Positions 46,725 to 56,802 of a stretch of DNA of 64,000 nucleotides are shown here, one piece after another. The notes under the pieces were generated by a model. It did not search any database and was not told the DNA's origin. It worked only from the letters and a program-made list of their open reading frames with translations. The DNA is taken from contig NZ_CZQA01000010.1 in the NCBI RefSeq assembly GCF_001458735.1, positions 1 to 64,000 on the forward strand, read 5' to 3'. Position 1 is the stretch's first letter. Every line of letters begins with the position of its first letter. The translations under genes were made by a program, and so were the position numbers. This stretch comes from Candidatus Nitrospira nitrosa (GTDB taxonomy: Bacteria > Nitrospirota > Nitrospiria > Nitrospirales > Nitrospiraceae).

Positions 46725-47363
46725 ATGGCCATTCTCATCGTCGATGACTCAACGGATCACTATACACTCCTCCGATCCATCCTGACCAAGGCAGGCCACG
46801 ATCAAATCCTCGGCGCAGAGTCAGCCCAGACAGCCTTTTCAATGTTGAATCTGGATGGGACACAGTCGGCAACCGACGTCGACTTGATCTTGATGGATGT
46901 GCTCATGCCGGAAATCGACGGGGTGCAGGCTTGCCGACGAATCAAACAACAGGCTCATCTTCACGACATTCCAATCATCATGGTCACGGCCAAGAACGAC
47001 CTTGAGAACCTGCATGAAGCCTTTGCTGCAGGAGCCATGGACTATATCAACAAGCCCGTCAAAAGCGTCGAGCTCCTCGCCCGAGTGGCCTCCGCTATCA
47101 CACTGAAGAAGGAAATGGACTGCCGCAAGTTGCGTGAATCGGAGCTCCGCCGCACGAACGAAGAGCTGCAGCAGGCCTTACGGGAAGTCAAAGTGCTACG
47201 CGGCTTGATTCCCATCTGTGCCTCATGCAAAAAAATTCGTAACGATGGAGGGTTCTGGCAGCAAATTGAAGAGTATATCGGTGAACACTCAGAAGCCGAG
47301 TTCAGCCATGGCATCTGTCAACCTTGCCTCAAAAAGCTTTATCCTGGTGTTTACCAAGACTAG
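46725..47363 (+). CDS. Response regulator with Cys-rich C-terminal domain
   Basis: 212 residues. An N-terminal receiver domain (about 1-120) has the acidic pair VDDS, the phosphoacceptor Asp in [15 protein letters not shown], and the Lys in YINKPVK. A helical linker (about 125-155) leads to a short domain with two CxxC pairs: [20 protein letters not shown] and [12 protein letters not shown]. This tail also occurs at the end of some PAS kinases and response regulators; it may bind zinc or sense redox state. No DNA-binding or enzymatic output is seen. The next gene encodes a close receiver paralogue with GGDEF output. Confidence 0.88.
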   Translation: MAILIVDDSTDHYTLLRSILTKAGHDQILGAESAQTAFSMLNLDGTQSATDVDLILMDVLMPEIDGVQACRRIKQQAHLHDIPIIMVTAKNDLENLHEAFAAGAMDYINKPVKSVELLARVASAITLKKEMDCRKLRESELRRTNEELQQALREVKVLRGLIPICASCKKIRNDGGFWQQIEEYIGEHSEAEFSHGICQPCLKKLYPGVYQD

Positions 47364-47410
47364 CTGTTAGGATTCTTTCAGTTCGCATTTTTCTCAGTAC
47401 CAGAGCACCT

Positions 47411-48415
47411 ATGAGCATCCTCCTCATTGATGATTCGCCGGATGATCGTCTCCTGCTTCAGGCCATCTTATCTGCGGCAGGCTATGAGCATATCATTGCC
47501 ACTGACTGCGCCGCTGCCGCCTTCAAACAGCTCGGGCTGGATGGGGGGAAGCAAGGCCTCGCACGTGTTGATCTTATTCTCATGGATATGCTGATGCCGC
47601 AAATGAACGGCATTGAAGCCTGCCGCCAGATCAAGGCGGTCGACCGTTTCCGCGACACTCCGGTCATCATGGTGACCGTGAAGACGGATCCGGTTGATCT
47701 TCAACTAGCATTTGCCGCAGGGGCGATGGACTATGTCGCCAAACCGATCAATAAAATCGAGCTCCTCACGCGAGTCCGTTCGGTACTCCGACTCGTTCAC
47801 GAGATCGACCGCCGCCGCGCACGAGAGCACGAGCTCCTTGAGGTCATGCGCCAACTTCAGGAAGCGAATCAAATGTTGCTTCGGCTCTCCTGCTTGGACG
47901 GGTTGACTGGCATCACCAACCGACGCCAATTCGATGATTTCCTGGATCAGGAGTGGCGAAGAGCGTTGCGTGAATCAACCCCACTTTCTCTGATCATGTT
48001 CGATATCGATCGATTCAAAGCCTACAACGATTCCAAAGGACATACCGCTGGGGACGAATGTCTGAAGCAAGTCTGCGCGGCTATTTCCAGTGCCGTGAAT
48101 CGTCCCGGCGATTTGGTCGCTCGCTACGGCGGAGATGAGTTCGTCACGGTACTCCCCGGCACCGGGATTGACGGTGCGGCACAGGTTGCGGAGAGCCTTC
48201 GCCGCCGCGTTGAGGCCCTCGGCATTCAACAAACCGATGGGGAGCCCGTGACCATCAGCGTCGGGTACGCCTGTGTGGTCCCAAGCAGACACTCTTCGCC
48301 TACCGATCTTGTGAAGGCTGCAGACCAGGCGCTCTATCAAGCCAAACAGGAAGGACGAAATAGAGCCAGGTCGGCCAGCATTTTGTCGTTGGTCCAAGAT
48401 TCACCGAGCACGTAG
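47411..48415 (+). CDS. Response regulator with GGDEF domain (diguanylate cyclase)
   Basis: 334 residues from the ATG at 47411; longer starts overlap the previous gene. Receiver domain (about 1-120; [29 protein letters not shown]) very similar to that of the previous gene, so the two arose by duplication. A coiled-coil linker then leads to a GGDEF domain (about 165-325) with the intact active site RYGGDEFV at residues 239-246, so c-di-GMP synthesis is expected on phosphorylation. The inhibitory RxxD motif five residues before GGDEF is not apparent. Confidence 0.94.
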   Translation: MSILLIDDSPDDRLLLQAILSAAGYEHIIATDCAAAAFKQLGLDGGKQGLARVDLILMDMLMPQMNGIEACRQIKAVDRFRDTPVIMVTVKTDPVDLQLAFAAGAMDYVAKPINKIELLTRVRSVLRLVHEIDRRRAREHELLEVMRQLQEANQMLLRLSCLDGLTGITNRRQFDDFLDQEWRRALRESTPLSLIMFDIDRFKAYNDSKGHTAGDECLKQVCAAISSAVNRPGDLVARYGGDEFVTVLPGTGIDGAAQVAESLRRRVEALGIQQTDGEPVTISVGYACVVPSRHSSPTDLVKAADQALYQAKQEGRNRARSASILSLVQDSPST

Positions 48416-48553
48416 CCGACGATTGGCTCGTAATGTGTCGCCCCACTGCGATCAGGATTACCTGACAGCGGCGGTCGAATTGATCGTGTCTCTCGAACAG
48501 ACGAATACGGCGACCAGCGGGGCCTCCCTATTCCCTGAAGTATTTATGGGCTC

Positions 48554-50842
48554 ATGTCACGACATCCACGGGTAGCATCTTCTAAACGGGTTTTGAGATC
48601 GACCAAGCCCCCTCGCCCTACTCAGACCACTTCCAAACACGCCATCGCCTCACGGAGATCTACAAATCCCAGCTCGTCGCAGCCGATACCGAAACGCAAT
48701 ACAACGGCTGTTCTAAAACAGTACCAGGACACGTTCCAAAAACTGGCACAAAGTGAGGCCTTGAGCAGTGGTGACCTGGTCCAAGCGTTCCGGGCGATTT
48801 CTTACACCTGTTCTAAGCTGCTTCGAGTCAAGCGCACGAGTACCTGGCTGCTTTCTGAAGACCAGAGTGAACTCATATTTCTGGACCTGTCTGACCCGAA
48901 ACAAGGACACTCTAATCCAGGACTGATCCTCAAATACAGCGACTGTCCTGCTTATCTTCGCTCACTACGCCGTGAACGTCGCGCCATCGCGATAGAGCTG
49001 GCCTCGCAGGATCCACGAACCCGCGACCTGGCTCAGGTCTACTTCGCTCGATTTAAGATTCAATCCACACTCAGTGCACCAATCAGGCGGAAGGGGAAGC
49101 TGGTCGGAGTACTCTGCGCTGAATCTGTAGGGAAACCTCGACAGTGGAGTCAACAAGACGTCTACCTCTGCTGCATGCTCGCGACTCTGGCAACGCTCGC
49201 CCTCGAAGCAACCGAACGACACCACGCGGAGCAGGTGCTTCGTGTCGCCAAAGAAGTCGCCGAGGTGGCCAATCGCGCCAAGAGCGAGTTTCTCGCCAGC
49301 ATGAGTCATGAGATTCGAACTCCAATGAATGCCATCATCGGGATGGCGGACCTCCTCTGGGAGACGCCTCTCACCCCTGATCAACGAAAGTATCTGCGTA
49401 TTTTCAGACGGGCGGGGGGGACGCTGCTCAACCTGATCAACGATATCCTCGATCTCTCGAAAGTTGAGGCGGGGCATCTCGAATTGGAGACCATTGACTT
49501 CGACCTCAATGAGGTACTTGATAAAGCCATCGATATATTGGCCCTGCGAGCCAATGAAAAGGGCCTCGAGCTGACGGCGCATATCGACCGACAGGTTCCG
49601 TGTTACTTACTCGGCGACCCAACACGTCTGACACAAATCGTGATGAATCTCATTGGCAATGCCATCAAATTTACCGAGACAGGGAACGTTGAAGTTCGCA
49701 TCATCAACGACCCAGATCGGACTACCGCCGGTGCGATACGAATTTCTGTCACTGACACAGGCATTGGAATCCCTGCCGATAAACTCACTGCCATTTTTGA
49801 AAGTTTCACACAGGCCCAGGCATCAACGACCAGGCAGTATGGCGGAACAGGACTTGGCCTTGCGATTACCAAACGTCTCGTAGAACAAATGCAGGGTCGG
49901 ATCTGGGCGGAGAGCACCCTAGGAGAAGGCAGTACCTTTCACTGCTCCCTCCGGCTTCAGGTTCAACCACAACCCCTCATTCAGAACACCGCTCCGCGAA
50001 TCGATCTTACCGGAGTGAAGATCTTCGTCGTGGACGACCATCCTACAAATCGCCAGATCCTTCGTGAAACATTACGCACCTGGGGAGCTCAGGTGACGGA
50101 TGCCTCAAGCGGGAAGGCTGCCTTAGCCAGACTCCTCGGGACACGAGAGCATCGGCAGGAGTATGACCTTATGCTGCTTGATTGCCGAATGCCCGAGATG
50201 AACGGGTTTCAAGTCGTAGAACAGCTCAATCAATCTTCCGATAGAAAAGACCTCACTGTGGTCATGATGACCTCAAACCATTGGGCTGACGATATCGCCC
50301 GCACCTACGACCTTGGCCTCGGCGGCTACCTTGTCAAACCGATTCGACGTACAGACCTGCTTCAATCAATCAGTATCGCGCTTAGTCGGAAAAAGGGGAT
50401 CTCTCCGCCAACGACACCCCCTGAAACGATGAAGACATCGTCGAGTGCTTCAACCAGACCCTTTCAGGTCCTTCTCGTCGAGGATTCACCTGACAACCAA
50501 CTCTTGATTCGGGCTTATCTGAAGAAGACCGACTATCTTCTGGATGTCGCAGACCATGGTGGCATTGCCGTCGAGAAATTCAAGACCACCCATTACGATC
50601 TCATCTTGATGGACATCCAGATGCCCGTGATGGATGGCTATACGGCAACCATGGCGATCCGAACATGGGAACGAGACCACGACCTCCCCTCAACACCAAT
50701 TATTGCCCTGACGGCACTGGCCTTACGAGAAGAAGGAATTCGCATTCTGGAGGCCGGGTGCAACACCCACGTCACCAAGCCCGTCAAGAAATCGACGTTG
50801 CTAGAGATCCTTCATGTCTATAAGGAGCACGCCATCTCATGA
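48554..50842 (+). CDS. GAF-containing hybrid histidine kinase with two receiver domains
   Basis: 762 residues. A basic, low-complexity N-terminus (1-55); a GAF domain (about 65-215; [35 protein letters not shown]); HisKA with the phosphoacceptor His252 in [14 protein letters not shown]; HATPase (N box in [15 protein letters not shown] boxes DTGIGIP and GTGLGLAI); a receiver at about 488-605 with Asp543; and a second at about 637-755 with Asp687. No membrane segment, so it senses a cytoplasmic cue. A free Hpt gene overlaps its stop by 4 bases, giving a complete phosphorelay. The start is not backed by a clear ribosome-binding site. Confidence 0.93.
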   Translation: MSRHPRVASSKRVLRSTKPPRPTQTTSKHAIASRRSTNPSSSQPIPKRNTTAVLKQYQDTFQKLAQSEALSSGDLVQAFRAISYTCSKLLRVKRTSTWLLSEDQSELIFLDLSDPKQGHSNPGLILKYSDCPAYLRSLRRERRAIAIELASQDPRTRDLAQVYFARFKIQSTLSAPIRRKGKLVGVLCAESVGKPRQWSQQDVYLCCMLATLATLALEATERHHAEQVLRVAKEVAEVANRAKSEFLASMSHEIRTPMNAIIGMADLLWETPLTPDQRKYLRIFRRAGGTLLNLINDILDLSKVEAGHLELETIDFDLNEVLDKAIDILALRANEKGLELTAHIDRQVPCYLLGDPTRLTQIVMNLIGNAIKFTETGNVEVRIINDPDRTTAGAIRISVTDTGIGIPADKLTAIFESFTQAQASTTRQYGGTGLGLAITKRLVEQMQGRIWAESTLGEGSTFHCSLRLQVQPQPLIQNTAPRIDLTGVKIFVVDDHPTNRQILRETLRTWGAQVTDASSGKAALARLLGTREHRQEYDLMLLDCRMPEMNGFQVVEQLNQSSDRKDLTVVMMTSNHWADDIARTYDLGLGGYLVKPIRRTDLLQSISIALSRKKGISPPTTPPETMKTSSSASTRPFQVLLVEDSPDNQLLIRAYLKKTDYLLDVADHGGIAVEKFKTTHYDLILMDIQMPVMDGYTATMAIRTWERDHDLPSTPIIALTALALREEGIRILEAGCNTHVTKPVKKSTLLEILHVYKEHAIS

Positions 50843-51165
50843 CACCTCCTGGATCCCAGAACGCTCGCACGCCCATACATGTGGGAATCAGTCGTGACCT
50901 TGAAGATATTGTGCCGATCTTCCTCGAAAATAGAAGAAAGGATCTGCAGACGCTTCGCGTCGCGGTGGGAGCCCAAGATTTTGCCACACTTCAAACACTG
51001 GGCCACCGCATGAAAGGCGACGGCGGAGGCTATGGGTTTGATGCAATTTCACAAACCGGAGCAAAGTTGGAGAGCGCGGCAAAACGGCAAGACCTCTCCG
51101 CCATTGAACACTGTATCGCTGAGCTAGAAGATTTTCTGAATCGAGTCACTGTATTCTATCGATGA
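50839..51165 (+). CDS. Hpt-domain phosphotransfer protein
   Basis: 108 residues, ATGA overlap with the hybrid kinase (50839-50842). The Hpt signature is [17 protein letters not shown], with the likely phosphoacceptor at His56; the flanking helices fit the four-helix bundle. It would move phosphate from the kinase receivers to a response regulator, plausibly one of the two upstream ones. The 307 bases after it up to tRNA-Ala contain no gene I can support. Confidence 0.92.
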   Translation: MTPPGSQNARTPIHVGISRDLEDIVPIFLENRRKDLQTLRVAVGAQDFATLQTLGHRMKGDGGGYGFDAISQTGAKLESAAKRQDLSAIEHCIAELEDFLNRVTVFYR

Positions 51166-51472
51166 CAGACCGATCCTATCCTTGCTGACCGTCACTGCAA
51201 GTCCCAACCTCTGCAGATCACCATATCCCGCGCATCGGTATCTTGAGTGTAGTCACAGGTATGATGGAGATGCGTACCTCGAAACAAGAAATCTCTTAAA
51301 ACAACTCTGAAAGGTACTGCTAGAGTCTCGGCCACAGGTTGTGTATAATATCGCCCACGGGAAGCGCGACTCACTATTCCTCCCCGTTCTTCGACCGCAG
51401 CAACAAGTCTGTACGATCGTGTGCGGCAAACCCTGCGGGATCCACGAGTCGTGAACCCAACATCCCAAGCGT

Positions 51473-51548
51473 GGGGGGCTAGCTCAGTTGGGAGAGCACT
51501 ACGTTCGCAACGTAGGGGTCGGGGGTTCAACTCCCCTGCCCTCCACCA
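51473..51548 (+). tRNA. tRNA-Ala (anticodon CGC)
   Basis: 76 bases with encoded CCA. Acceptor stem GGGGGGC/GCCCTCC includes the G3-U70 pair that marks tRNA-Ala; D-arm AGCTCAGTTGGGAGAGC; anticodon stem CTACG/CGTAG with loop TTCGCAA (anticodon CGC); T-arm GGGGGTTCAACTCCCC. Its 3' part is duplicated at 54261-54285, so it is the integration target of a small island. Confidence 0.97.
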
Positions 51549-52260
51549 ACATTATTTTACCGGTCACCATCCGGTATAACCCTGCGTAGTCGCCAGAGAC
51601 CTGAGCGGTCGGATAGCGGCTTGCTCCGTCTGATGTCGGGTGCAAGACTATCTGCGCACCCATTAAGTCCCACAAAATGCCCCGCGCTTTATCCACGCTG
51701 TGTTGAGTCACAGTGATCAAATTCTTCAAGGCAGTCTTAAACCGCCCAATGGTATCCGGCAGAAAGTCCGTCACACGGTCAGCCTTTGATCGCGAACGCC
51801 GCATAGCGGTCTCAAGTCGCTGCTGCTCTCCTTCAAGCTTCATGAGCTCCGCCTTGGTGCTTGTGGTGATAACCCCCTGCTTAATGGCTTCCATCAGGTG
51901 AGCAATTTCCTGCTCGATTTGTAGCAAGCGTGCGTTCGAGTTGATGAGCTCTGGTGCCTGGCGGCGGCGACGTTCGGCCAGGAGCCTGGCGACTTATTGT
52001 CTGACGACGGCGAACCCTTCCTCGGTGAACAGGTCTTGTTGAATGGCTTCCAGCAGTACCTTCTCGACCAGCAGACGCGAAACCTTGATTGTGTTTTGAC
52101 AGACCGACAATCCCCGGTACTTCCACTCAGAACAACCATACTCCATCAGGGGTGATTACGATAAATTTTCGCCCGCATATCCCGCAGGTTAGGAGTCCGC
52201 TGAGTAGATATTTGGGGCGTCTTCCGGTGTGGGCATTCACATGCGACCCAACCCCTAGCC
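51499..52260 (-). pseudogene. Large serine recombinase, C-terminal remnant with frameshift and stop
   Basis: Three pieces of one protein are readable. First, GRRPKYLLSGLLTCGICGRKF (zinc-ribbon half, about 52240-52150); then, after a frameshift near 52140, YGCSEWKYRGLSVCQ and LLVEKVLLEAIQQDLFTEEGF; then an in-frame TAA at 51994-51996; then VARLLAERRRRQAPELINSN onward, a coiled-coil region, ending GRGVEPPTPTLRT inside the tRNA-Ala gene. The catalytic N-terminal resolvase domain is absent. The coding end that runs into the tRNA shows how the element sat at its attachment site. Confidence 0.8.
51525..51549 (+). other. attL: 3' end of tRNA-Ala
   Basis: 25 bases from GTTCAACTCC to the CCAA after the tRNA, repeated without a mismatch at 54261-54285. 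This is the usual pattern of site-specific integration into a tRNA 3' end with the tRNA kept intact. Confidence 0.85.
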
Positions 52261-52769
52261 CGCATTCATAATATAGTATTTTTTCTAAGAAGTATGACAT
52301 ACCTGATTGCTCCTAGTATTGGTTGGCAGGTCGGTGTGAAACCAGTACTATATTTGCGTGGTCGCGTGATGTCTGTTTCGGCTTCACGGATCCTTTTAAG
52401 GCGAAAACGATGATTGGCTGGCTTTATGACGGGCTGGACACAGATCAGGTACACCACCTAAAATGCGCCCACTTCAAAGGTAGTGAATGATGGGAATCAC
52501 AATTGACTCCTCAATTTGTTTAGACGCACCAGTTTGAGCAGGAGCGGAAAGGCAAATGGGCATAGATCGTCTCGCACGTCAGAACCGAGGAAAACAGCTA
52601 CCGGGATCATTATTAGAGGTGTGATGTCGCTTCATCTCAGAGAGCAATCAGTGAGACCTGAAAATTTCGATATGTAGATCGAAGCTTGGGTTTCATCCTG
52701 AAGGTCTTCAATCAATCCACTATCCCAACGAGCATCGATGCATTAACCCTATAATTTTAGGATTAGATT
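52261..52769. other. Gene-free AT-rich stretch inside the island
   Basis: No open frame with coding character or good ribosome-binding site is seen in these 509 bases. A TATAAT at 52750-52755 just before the lipoprotein gene may be a -10 box, though no matching -35 box is visible. Confidence 0.5.
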
Positions 52770-53834
52770 ATGCGACAAGCATTGATTCTAATTGTTTGCT
52801 GCGCGCTCGCGACAGGTTGCATTGCAACACATCGCTCCAACACTGCATGGCTTGATGAAAAGGTCCATGTTGGACTTCTAGAAGTGCCTCCCTTTTCAGA
52901 TGCTCTTTACGAGGAGTTTCCCGACTTTGCATTTTCCACGGCCGCCTCATTGGCAGTGAAAGCTGCCGGGGCCGCATTGAAATGGGAAGCAAGTAAGTAT
53001 GTTCAAGACAGTACAGGTAGACTCGAAGAAGCTAGTCTTGGTAAGCGCATACGCCGTGAAGGTCCAGAAGGCTACGTGCTCTTAAATGAGGTGGGAGGCC
53101 CTATCATTCCAGTTGCTTATATTACCGTTCTTCGGTACATAACACCTAAGAGAGATTCTGGAATTCTTGAATCCATGTGGAGAACACTCTTATGGTTTGA
53201 ACGACCGACGCAATTGGAATCTCTGAATCATGATTTTATTGAGGACGTCGTTCGACGAGTAAGAGGTTACAATGCTGGTGCGATGTATCAAAGAAAATGG
53301 GAAACAATCCAGAGCGCTTTTGGACTAGATAAAATACCTGAGAACTCGTTCGTCGGTTTTGTTGCGGTACTTCAGATTACAGCAGCTCCACCTATGATAG
53401 GTAAGAAAGATGGTTATTCCAACTATCGCATAGAGCTTCTAGACTATCGGTATTCCTCTCTCAAATCAAAGAATTTGTCATGGATTCGAGTTCCGTTCAC
53501 TAATTGGGAAGAAACGAAAAGTGTTTTGACAGTATCTCTCCAGGGCCCTAAGGCCGACATGCGTCTCATTGGCAATCAGTATGAGGGAAAGGCGGACTTC
53601 GAGGTTCAATGGAATAGAAAATTAAGTAGCGATAACAAACCATCTGAGTGGGTGAATAAAGATGAGCGAGCGCTTGGAAAATCGCTTGCCAGATCGACCC
53701 CCATACACACTTATGATTTCCGCAACTTTGGTGTGTCTATTAAACTGTCCGAGGCTGGGTCTCTTAAGGAAGGATTTGAAAGTGCATCAACTAAAATTAT
53801 AGAGACTGACTTAAAAAAGCTTCTAAAGCAATGA
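52770..53834 (+). CDS. Putative lipoprotein of unknown function (island cargo)
   Basis: 354 residues. Signal peptide with lipobox LATGC near residue 17. The mature protein has no Cys pair and no motif I can name; segments such as GYVLLNEVGGPIIPVAYITVLRYI and YSNYRIELLDYRYSSLKSKNLSW (in parts) suggest beta structure, and the C-terminus (FESASTKIIETDLKKLLKQ) is helical. It is clearly AT-richer than the surrounding genome and is the only intact gene of the tRNA-Ala island, so it was probably acquired with it. Confidence 0.75.
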   Translation: MRQALILIVCCALATGCIATHRSNTAWLDEKVHVGLLEVPPFSDALYEEFPDFAFSTAASLAVKAAGAALKWEASKYVQDSTGRLEEASLGKRIRREGPEGYVLLNEVGGPIIPVAYITVLRYITPKRDSGILESMWRTLLWFERPTQLESLNHDFIEDVVRRVRGYNAGAMYQRKWETIQSAFGLDKIPENSFVGFVAVLQITAAPPMIGKKDGYSNYRIELLDYRYSSLKSKNLSWIRVPFTNWEETKSVLTVSLQGPKADMRLIGNQYEGKADFEVQWNRKLSSDNKPSEWVNKDERALGKSLARSTPIHTYDFRNFGVSIKLSEAGSLKEGFESASTKIIETDLKKLLKQ

Positions 53835-54260
53835 TACATAACAATGAGACCTCCTCTCCAACCACGCAATCTGACACTCATCAGAGATCACCTGAAAGGT
53901 GCTTTCAGTATTATCAGCAGGGTACAAAAATTGATGACCTGCCCCCAACTGTCAGGCCATTTTTCACGCGGAGCTTACACAGTTCGCTATGCTGCAGTCC
54001 GTGATAGAGTAGGCTCGCCAGCACGGCCCGGTCAAGCTTGTCCTTCAAAATTCATCTTGCTGGAGTTGCGAAAACAGTAAATTGGTTCAGTTATGGCCCA
54101 CACCTCTTTATTTGGTTCTAGAACAGCCACTGATAGGAAATTCCATCTGGCAAACTGTAGTAAGGTTTGAGTCAAAAACACGAAGGTCTATATGGAGTAG
54201 CCCCCTTAGTCTTCGACTTAGTAGGCCGGAGGGGCACCTGAATCGTCGGGGCAAAATAAT
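53835..54260. other. Gene-free stretch inside the island up to attR
   Basis: About 426 bases with only short open frames lacking coding signs. No terminator-like hairpin or known repeat found before attR. Confidence 0.5.
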
Positions 54261-54285
54261 GTTCAACTCCCCTGCCCTCCACCAA
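54261..54285 (+). other. attR: duplicated tRNA-Ala 3' end
   Basis: Exact 25-base copy of 51525-51549, including the T-arm right half, acceptor 3' strand and CCA. The bases before it do not continue the tRNA, so only the tRNA tail was duplicated, marking the far end of the island. Confidence 0.85.
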
Positions 54286-54433
54286 ATCAGCCAGTCGGTT
54301 CATTGACCACGTCTAAGCCGGCCAAAGTCGTCCGGTATTCCCGCTCAACGACTTCCTCTCTTGAGAACCTTCCACGGCCTGGAGATGGTTGTAGCTTGTA
54401 CAACCATGATTCCTCGATTGGAAGCCTCACATC

Positions 54434-54751
54434 CTACAAAGCTTTGAGGCGGGCTTGGATATAGTCATTGAGTCTCGCTTGAGATCTGGTGTCCATCGCC
54501 AAGGTTTCAATACCACATTCTTCCCCACGCACCCATCGCACCATTCCCTGAGCAACCGACACCCACTGGTTTGTCGGCAGTTTAACCGTAAGCGTGCACA
54601 TATCCCCCTGCTCTACCGGCAAGGACCCTGAGATACGCCACCCAAGTGAGGACAGGTTGGTGACGGACCCGTAGCCAATCCCATTCCCTCGTTCATACTT
54701 TACGAGGCTGAAGACCGGAAAGCGGTAGTGATACCGGAGAGCAAAAGGCAT
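54434..54751 (-). CDS. PilZ-domain protein (probable c-di-GMP binder)
   Basis: 105 residues, a single PilZ domain. The c-di-GMP motif is visible as RYHYRFPV (RxxxR) near residue 6 and TNLSSLGWRISG ([D/N]xSxxG) near residue 31; the beta-barrel end VSVAQGMVRWVRGEECGIETL is typical. It would act as a c-di-GMP effector; the GGDEF protein 6 kb upstream could make the ligand, but no direct link is shown. Monocistronic on the minus strand just outside the island. Confidence 0.88.
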   Translation of the reverse strand: MPFALRYHYRFPVFSLVKYERGNGIGYGSVTNLSSLGWRISGSLPVEQGDMCTLTVKLPTNQWVSVAQGMVRWVRGEECGIETLAMDTRSQARLNDYIQARLKAL

Positions 54752-54923
54752 GGGAAAAGACCCTCAACAACACAGGAGCGACTTATTGTAGAGAGGCGCT
54801 TGTTCAAGGCGCAAGGCCTGGGAACCAGCCCCCCCCGTTAGAGGGTAGGCCCGTGCTGACTGCACACTTGGCGATCACTGGACTCTAAGTGAGTATGATA
54901 TGTGCTGACGTTCTGTGGGGGCA

Positions 54924-55598
54924 CTATACCGCGCTGATGATCGCCTCGCCGTCTGGCTTGGCTGCATCGATCACCACTCGACGGCTGTCGACTTGGAGAC
55001 GACCTTCGGCGAAGAGTTGCACGGCGCGAGGATAGATTTTGTGTTCCTGTAGGAGGATTCTCGCGGCCAGAGTTTCGGAGGTATCAGCATCAAGGATCGG
55101 GACCGCTGCTTGGATAATAATCGGTCCTTCGTCCACCCCTTCTGTGACAAAATGCACCGTACAACCCGCCAACTTGCAACCCCAATCGATGGCCTTCTTC
55201 TGCACATCCAATCCGGGGAAAGACGGCAACAGCGAGGGGTGAATATTCATCATCCGGTTGGCATAGGCATTGACCAAAACCGCTGTCACAATTTTCATAT
55301 AACCAGCGAGGAGGACAAGTTCAACATCGTGTTGCTGAAGGATTTCTAGAAGTGCACGATCATACGCTTCTCGACTGTCCGGCCGTCCGGCAAATGGTTT
55401 GGGGTCGACGAAAATATCAGTGAGTCCGTGTTTCCGAGCCCGCTCCAGTGCAACGGCCTCTCTTTTATTACTAAGGACGGCAACGATTTGAGCCTGAACT
55501 TGCCCCGCCTCGATTGCATCGATAATGGCTTGCAGATTGGAGCCCCGACCGGATGCCAGAACCGCCACACGCAACGGGGTCGTTCGGCTATTCGACAT
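54924..55598 (-). CDS. purN: Phosphoribosylglycinamide formyltransferase PurN
   Basis: Adds the first formyl group in purine synthesis using 10-formyl-tetrahydrofolate. About 224 residues from the ATG at 55598 ([19 protein letters not shown]), which overlaps the purM stop by 11 bases; a longer start would lie within purM. Motifs: [40 protein letters not shown] with the catalytic His, and the Asp in [11 protein letters not shown]. Coupled to purM. Confidence 0.96.
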   Translation of the reverse strand: MSNSRTTPLRVAVLASGRGSNLQAIIDAIEAGQVQAQIVAVLSNKREAVALERARKHGLTDIFVDPKPFAGRPDSREAYDRALLEILQQHDVELVLLAGYMKIVTAVLVNAYANRMMNIHPSLLPSFPGLDVQKKAIDWGCKLAGCTVHFVTEGVDEGPIIIQAAVPILDADTSETLAARILLQEHKIYPRAVQLFAEGRLQVDSRRVVIDAAKPDGEAIISAV

Positions 55599-56625
55599 AC
55601 TCGACCTCCGCTTCCTCCTCAGCGGAAGACAGAATTTCGCCAATCTGCCAGCCTTGGTCTCCCAGTACGGCGGCACGAGCCAACACGCCGGAGACGGCTT
55701 CAGGTGGAACGACGAGAATCAACCCGATGCCCATATTGAACACACGGTACATCTCCTCACGTTCAATCTGTCCCAAACGGCTGATCACGTCAAAAATCGG
55801 TGGCACCGACCAGGTCGTACGCGTAATCCTCGCCCGTACCCCCTTTGGAAATACGCGTGGAAGATTCTCGGTAATCCCTCCTCCGGTAATATGTGCGATC
55901 CCTTTGACCGGAAAGTCCTGGATGAGAGACAGAATCTGCTTCGCGTAGATTCTCGTCGGTGCAAGCAGCACGTCGCCCAGAGGGCGATCAAGTTCAGGCA
56001 CTCGATCGGCCATCGACAATTTCCCCTGATCGAACAACACCCGGCGCGCCAACGAATAGCCGTTGCTATGTAACCCCGAAGATGCCAACCCAATAACAAT
56101 ATCCCCAGGCCTGATCGTTTTGCCATCGACGATTTTTGACTTTTCGACGACACCTACGGCGAATCCGGCCAGGTCGTACTCCCCATCGGGGTAAAAGGAC
56201 GGCATCTCGGCGGTTTCTCCCCCGATCAATGCACAACCGGCCTGACGGCAGCCTTCGGCGATACCAGCGACCACTTCTTGAGCCTTCGAGACAGACAACT
56301 TCCCGGTCGCAAAGTAGTCCAAAAAGAACAGTGGTTCCGCTCCACTCACAGCGATATCGTTCACACACATCGCAACCAAATCGATGCCCACGGTATCGTG
56401 CTTATCCATCATGAAAGCGATCTTGAGTTTGGTCCCAACTCCATCCGTTCCGGAGACGAGGACAGGCTCTTTGTATTTGCTTGCTTGAAGGCCAAAAAGC
56501 CCACCGAAACCTCCTAAATCGGTCAGTACTTCTGGGCGAAACGTCGAACGAACAAGCGGCTTGATACGATCGACGAATTCATCACCCGCATCGATATCCA
56601 CACCAGCATCGCGATAGGTAGTCAT
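55588..56625 (-). CDS. purM: Phosphoribosylformylglycinamidine cyclo-ligase PurM
   Basis: ATP-dependent ring closure giving aminoimidazole ribonucleotide. 345 residues, normal. Blocks: [20 protein letters not shown] at the N-terminus, [52 protein letters not shown], and [16 protein letters not shown]. All are PurM-specific. Followed by purN with an overlap. Confidence 0.97.
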   Translation of the reverse strand: MTTYRDAGVDIDAGDEFVDRIKPLVRSTFRPEVLTDLGGFGGLFGLQASKYKEPVLVSGTDGVGTKLKIAFMMDKHDTVGIDLVAMCVNDIAVSGAEPLFFLDYFATGKLSVSKAQEVVAGIAEGCRQAGCALIGGETAEMPSFYPDGEYDLAGFAVGVVEKSKIVDGKTIRPGDIVIGLASSGLHSNGYSLARRVLFDQGKLSMADRVPELDRPLGDVLLAPTRIYAKQILSLIQDFPVKGIAHITGGGITENLPRVFPKGVRARITRTTWSVPPIFDVISRLGQIEREEMYRVFNMGIGLILVVPPEAVSGVLARAAVLGDQGWQIGEILSSAEEEAEVEYVE

Positions 56626-56802
56626 AATGAAACCGTCACAAGGTTTACAGAAATTCGAACGGCAGCAGCGACTAGGAGCCGCATCTTATCGGAGGGTACA
56701 CCAGAGGTCAACGCATGCGCAGGACATGAGCGTCCACGGTTCTTTCACGAGGACAACCACCGATCGGTCACACGATTCGCCACGGAGCTACAATGATCTT
56801 CC

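Larger units (their letters stand above)
51525..54285 (+). mobile_element. Small decayed genomic island in tRNA-Ala
   Basis: About 2.7 kb between the two 25-base repeats. It contains the broken remains of a large serine recombinase next to the tRNA, an AT-rich lipoprotein gene and otherwise gene-free, AT-rich sequence. Base use differs visibly from the GC-richer neighbours. The island is probably a relic that has lost most of its cargo; it cannot mobilise itself with the visible recombinase. Confidence 0.8.

Noticed and set aside
53844-54306. Two short plus-strand frames inside the island (78 and 74 codons)
   Set aside because: No family-like sequence, poor starts, and one runs through the att repeat.
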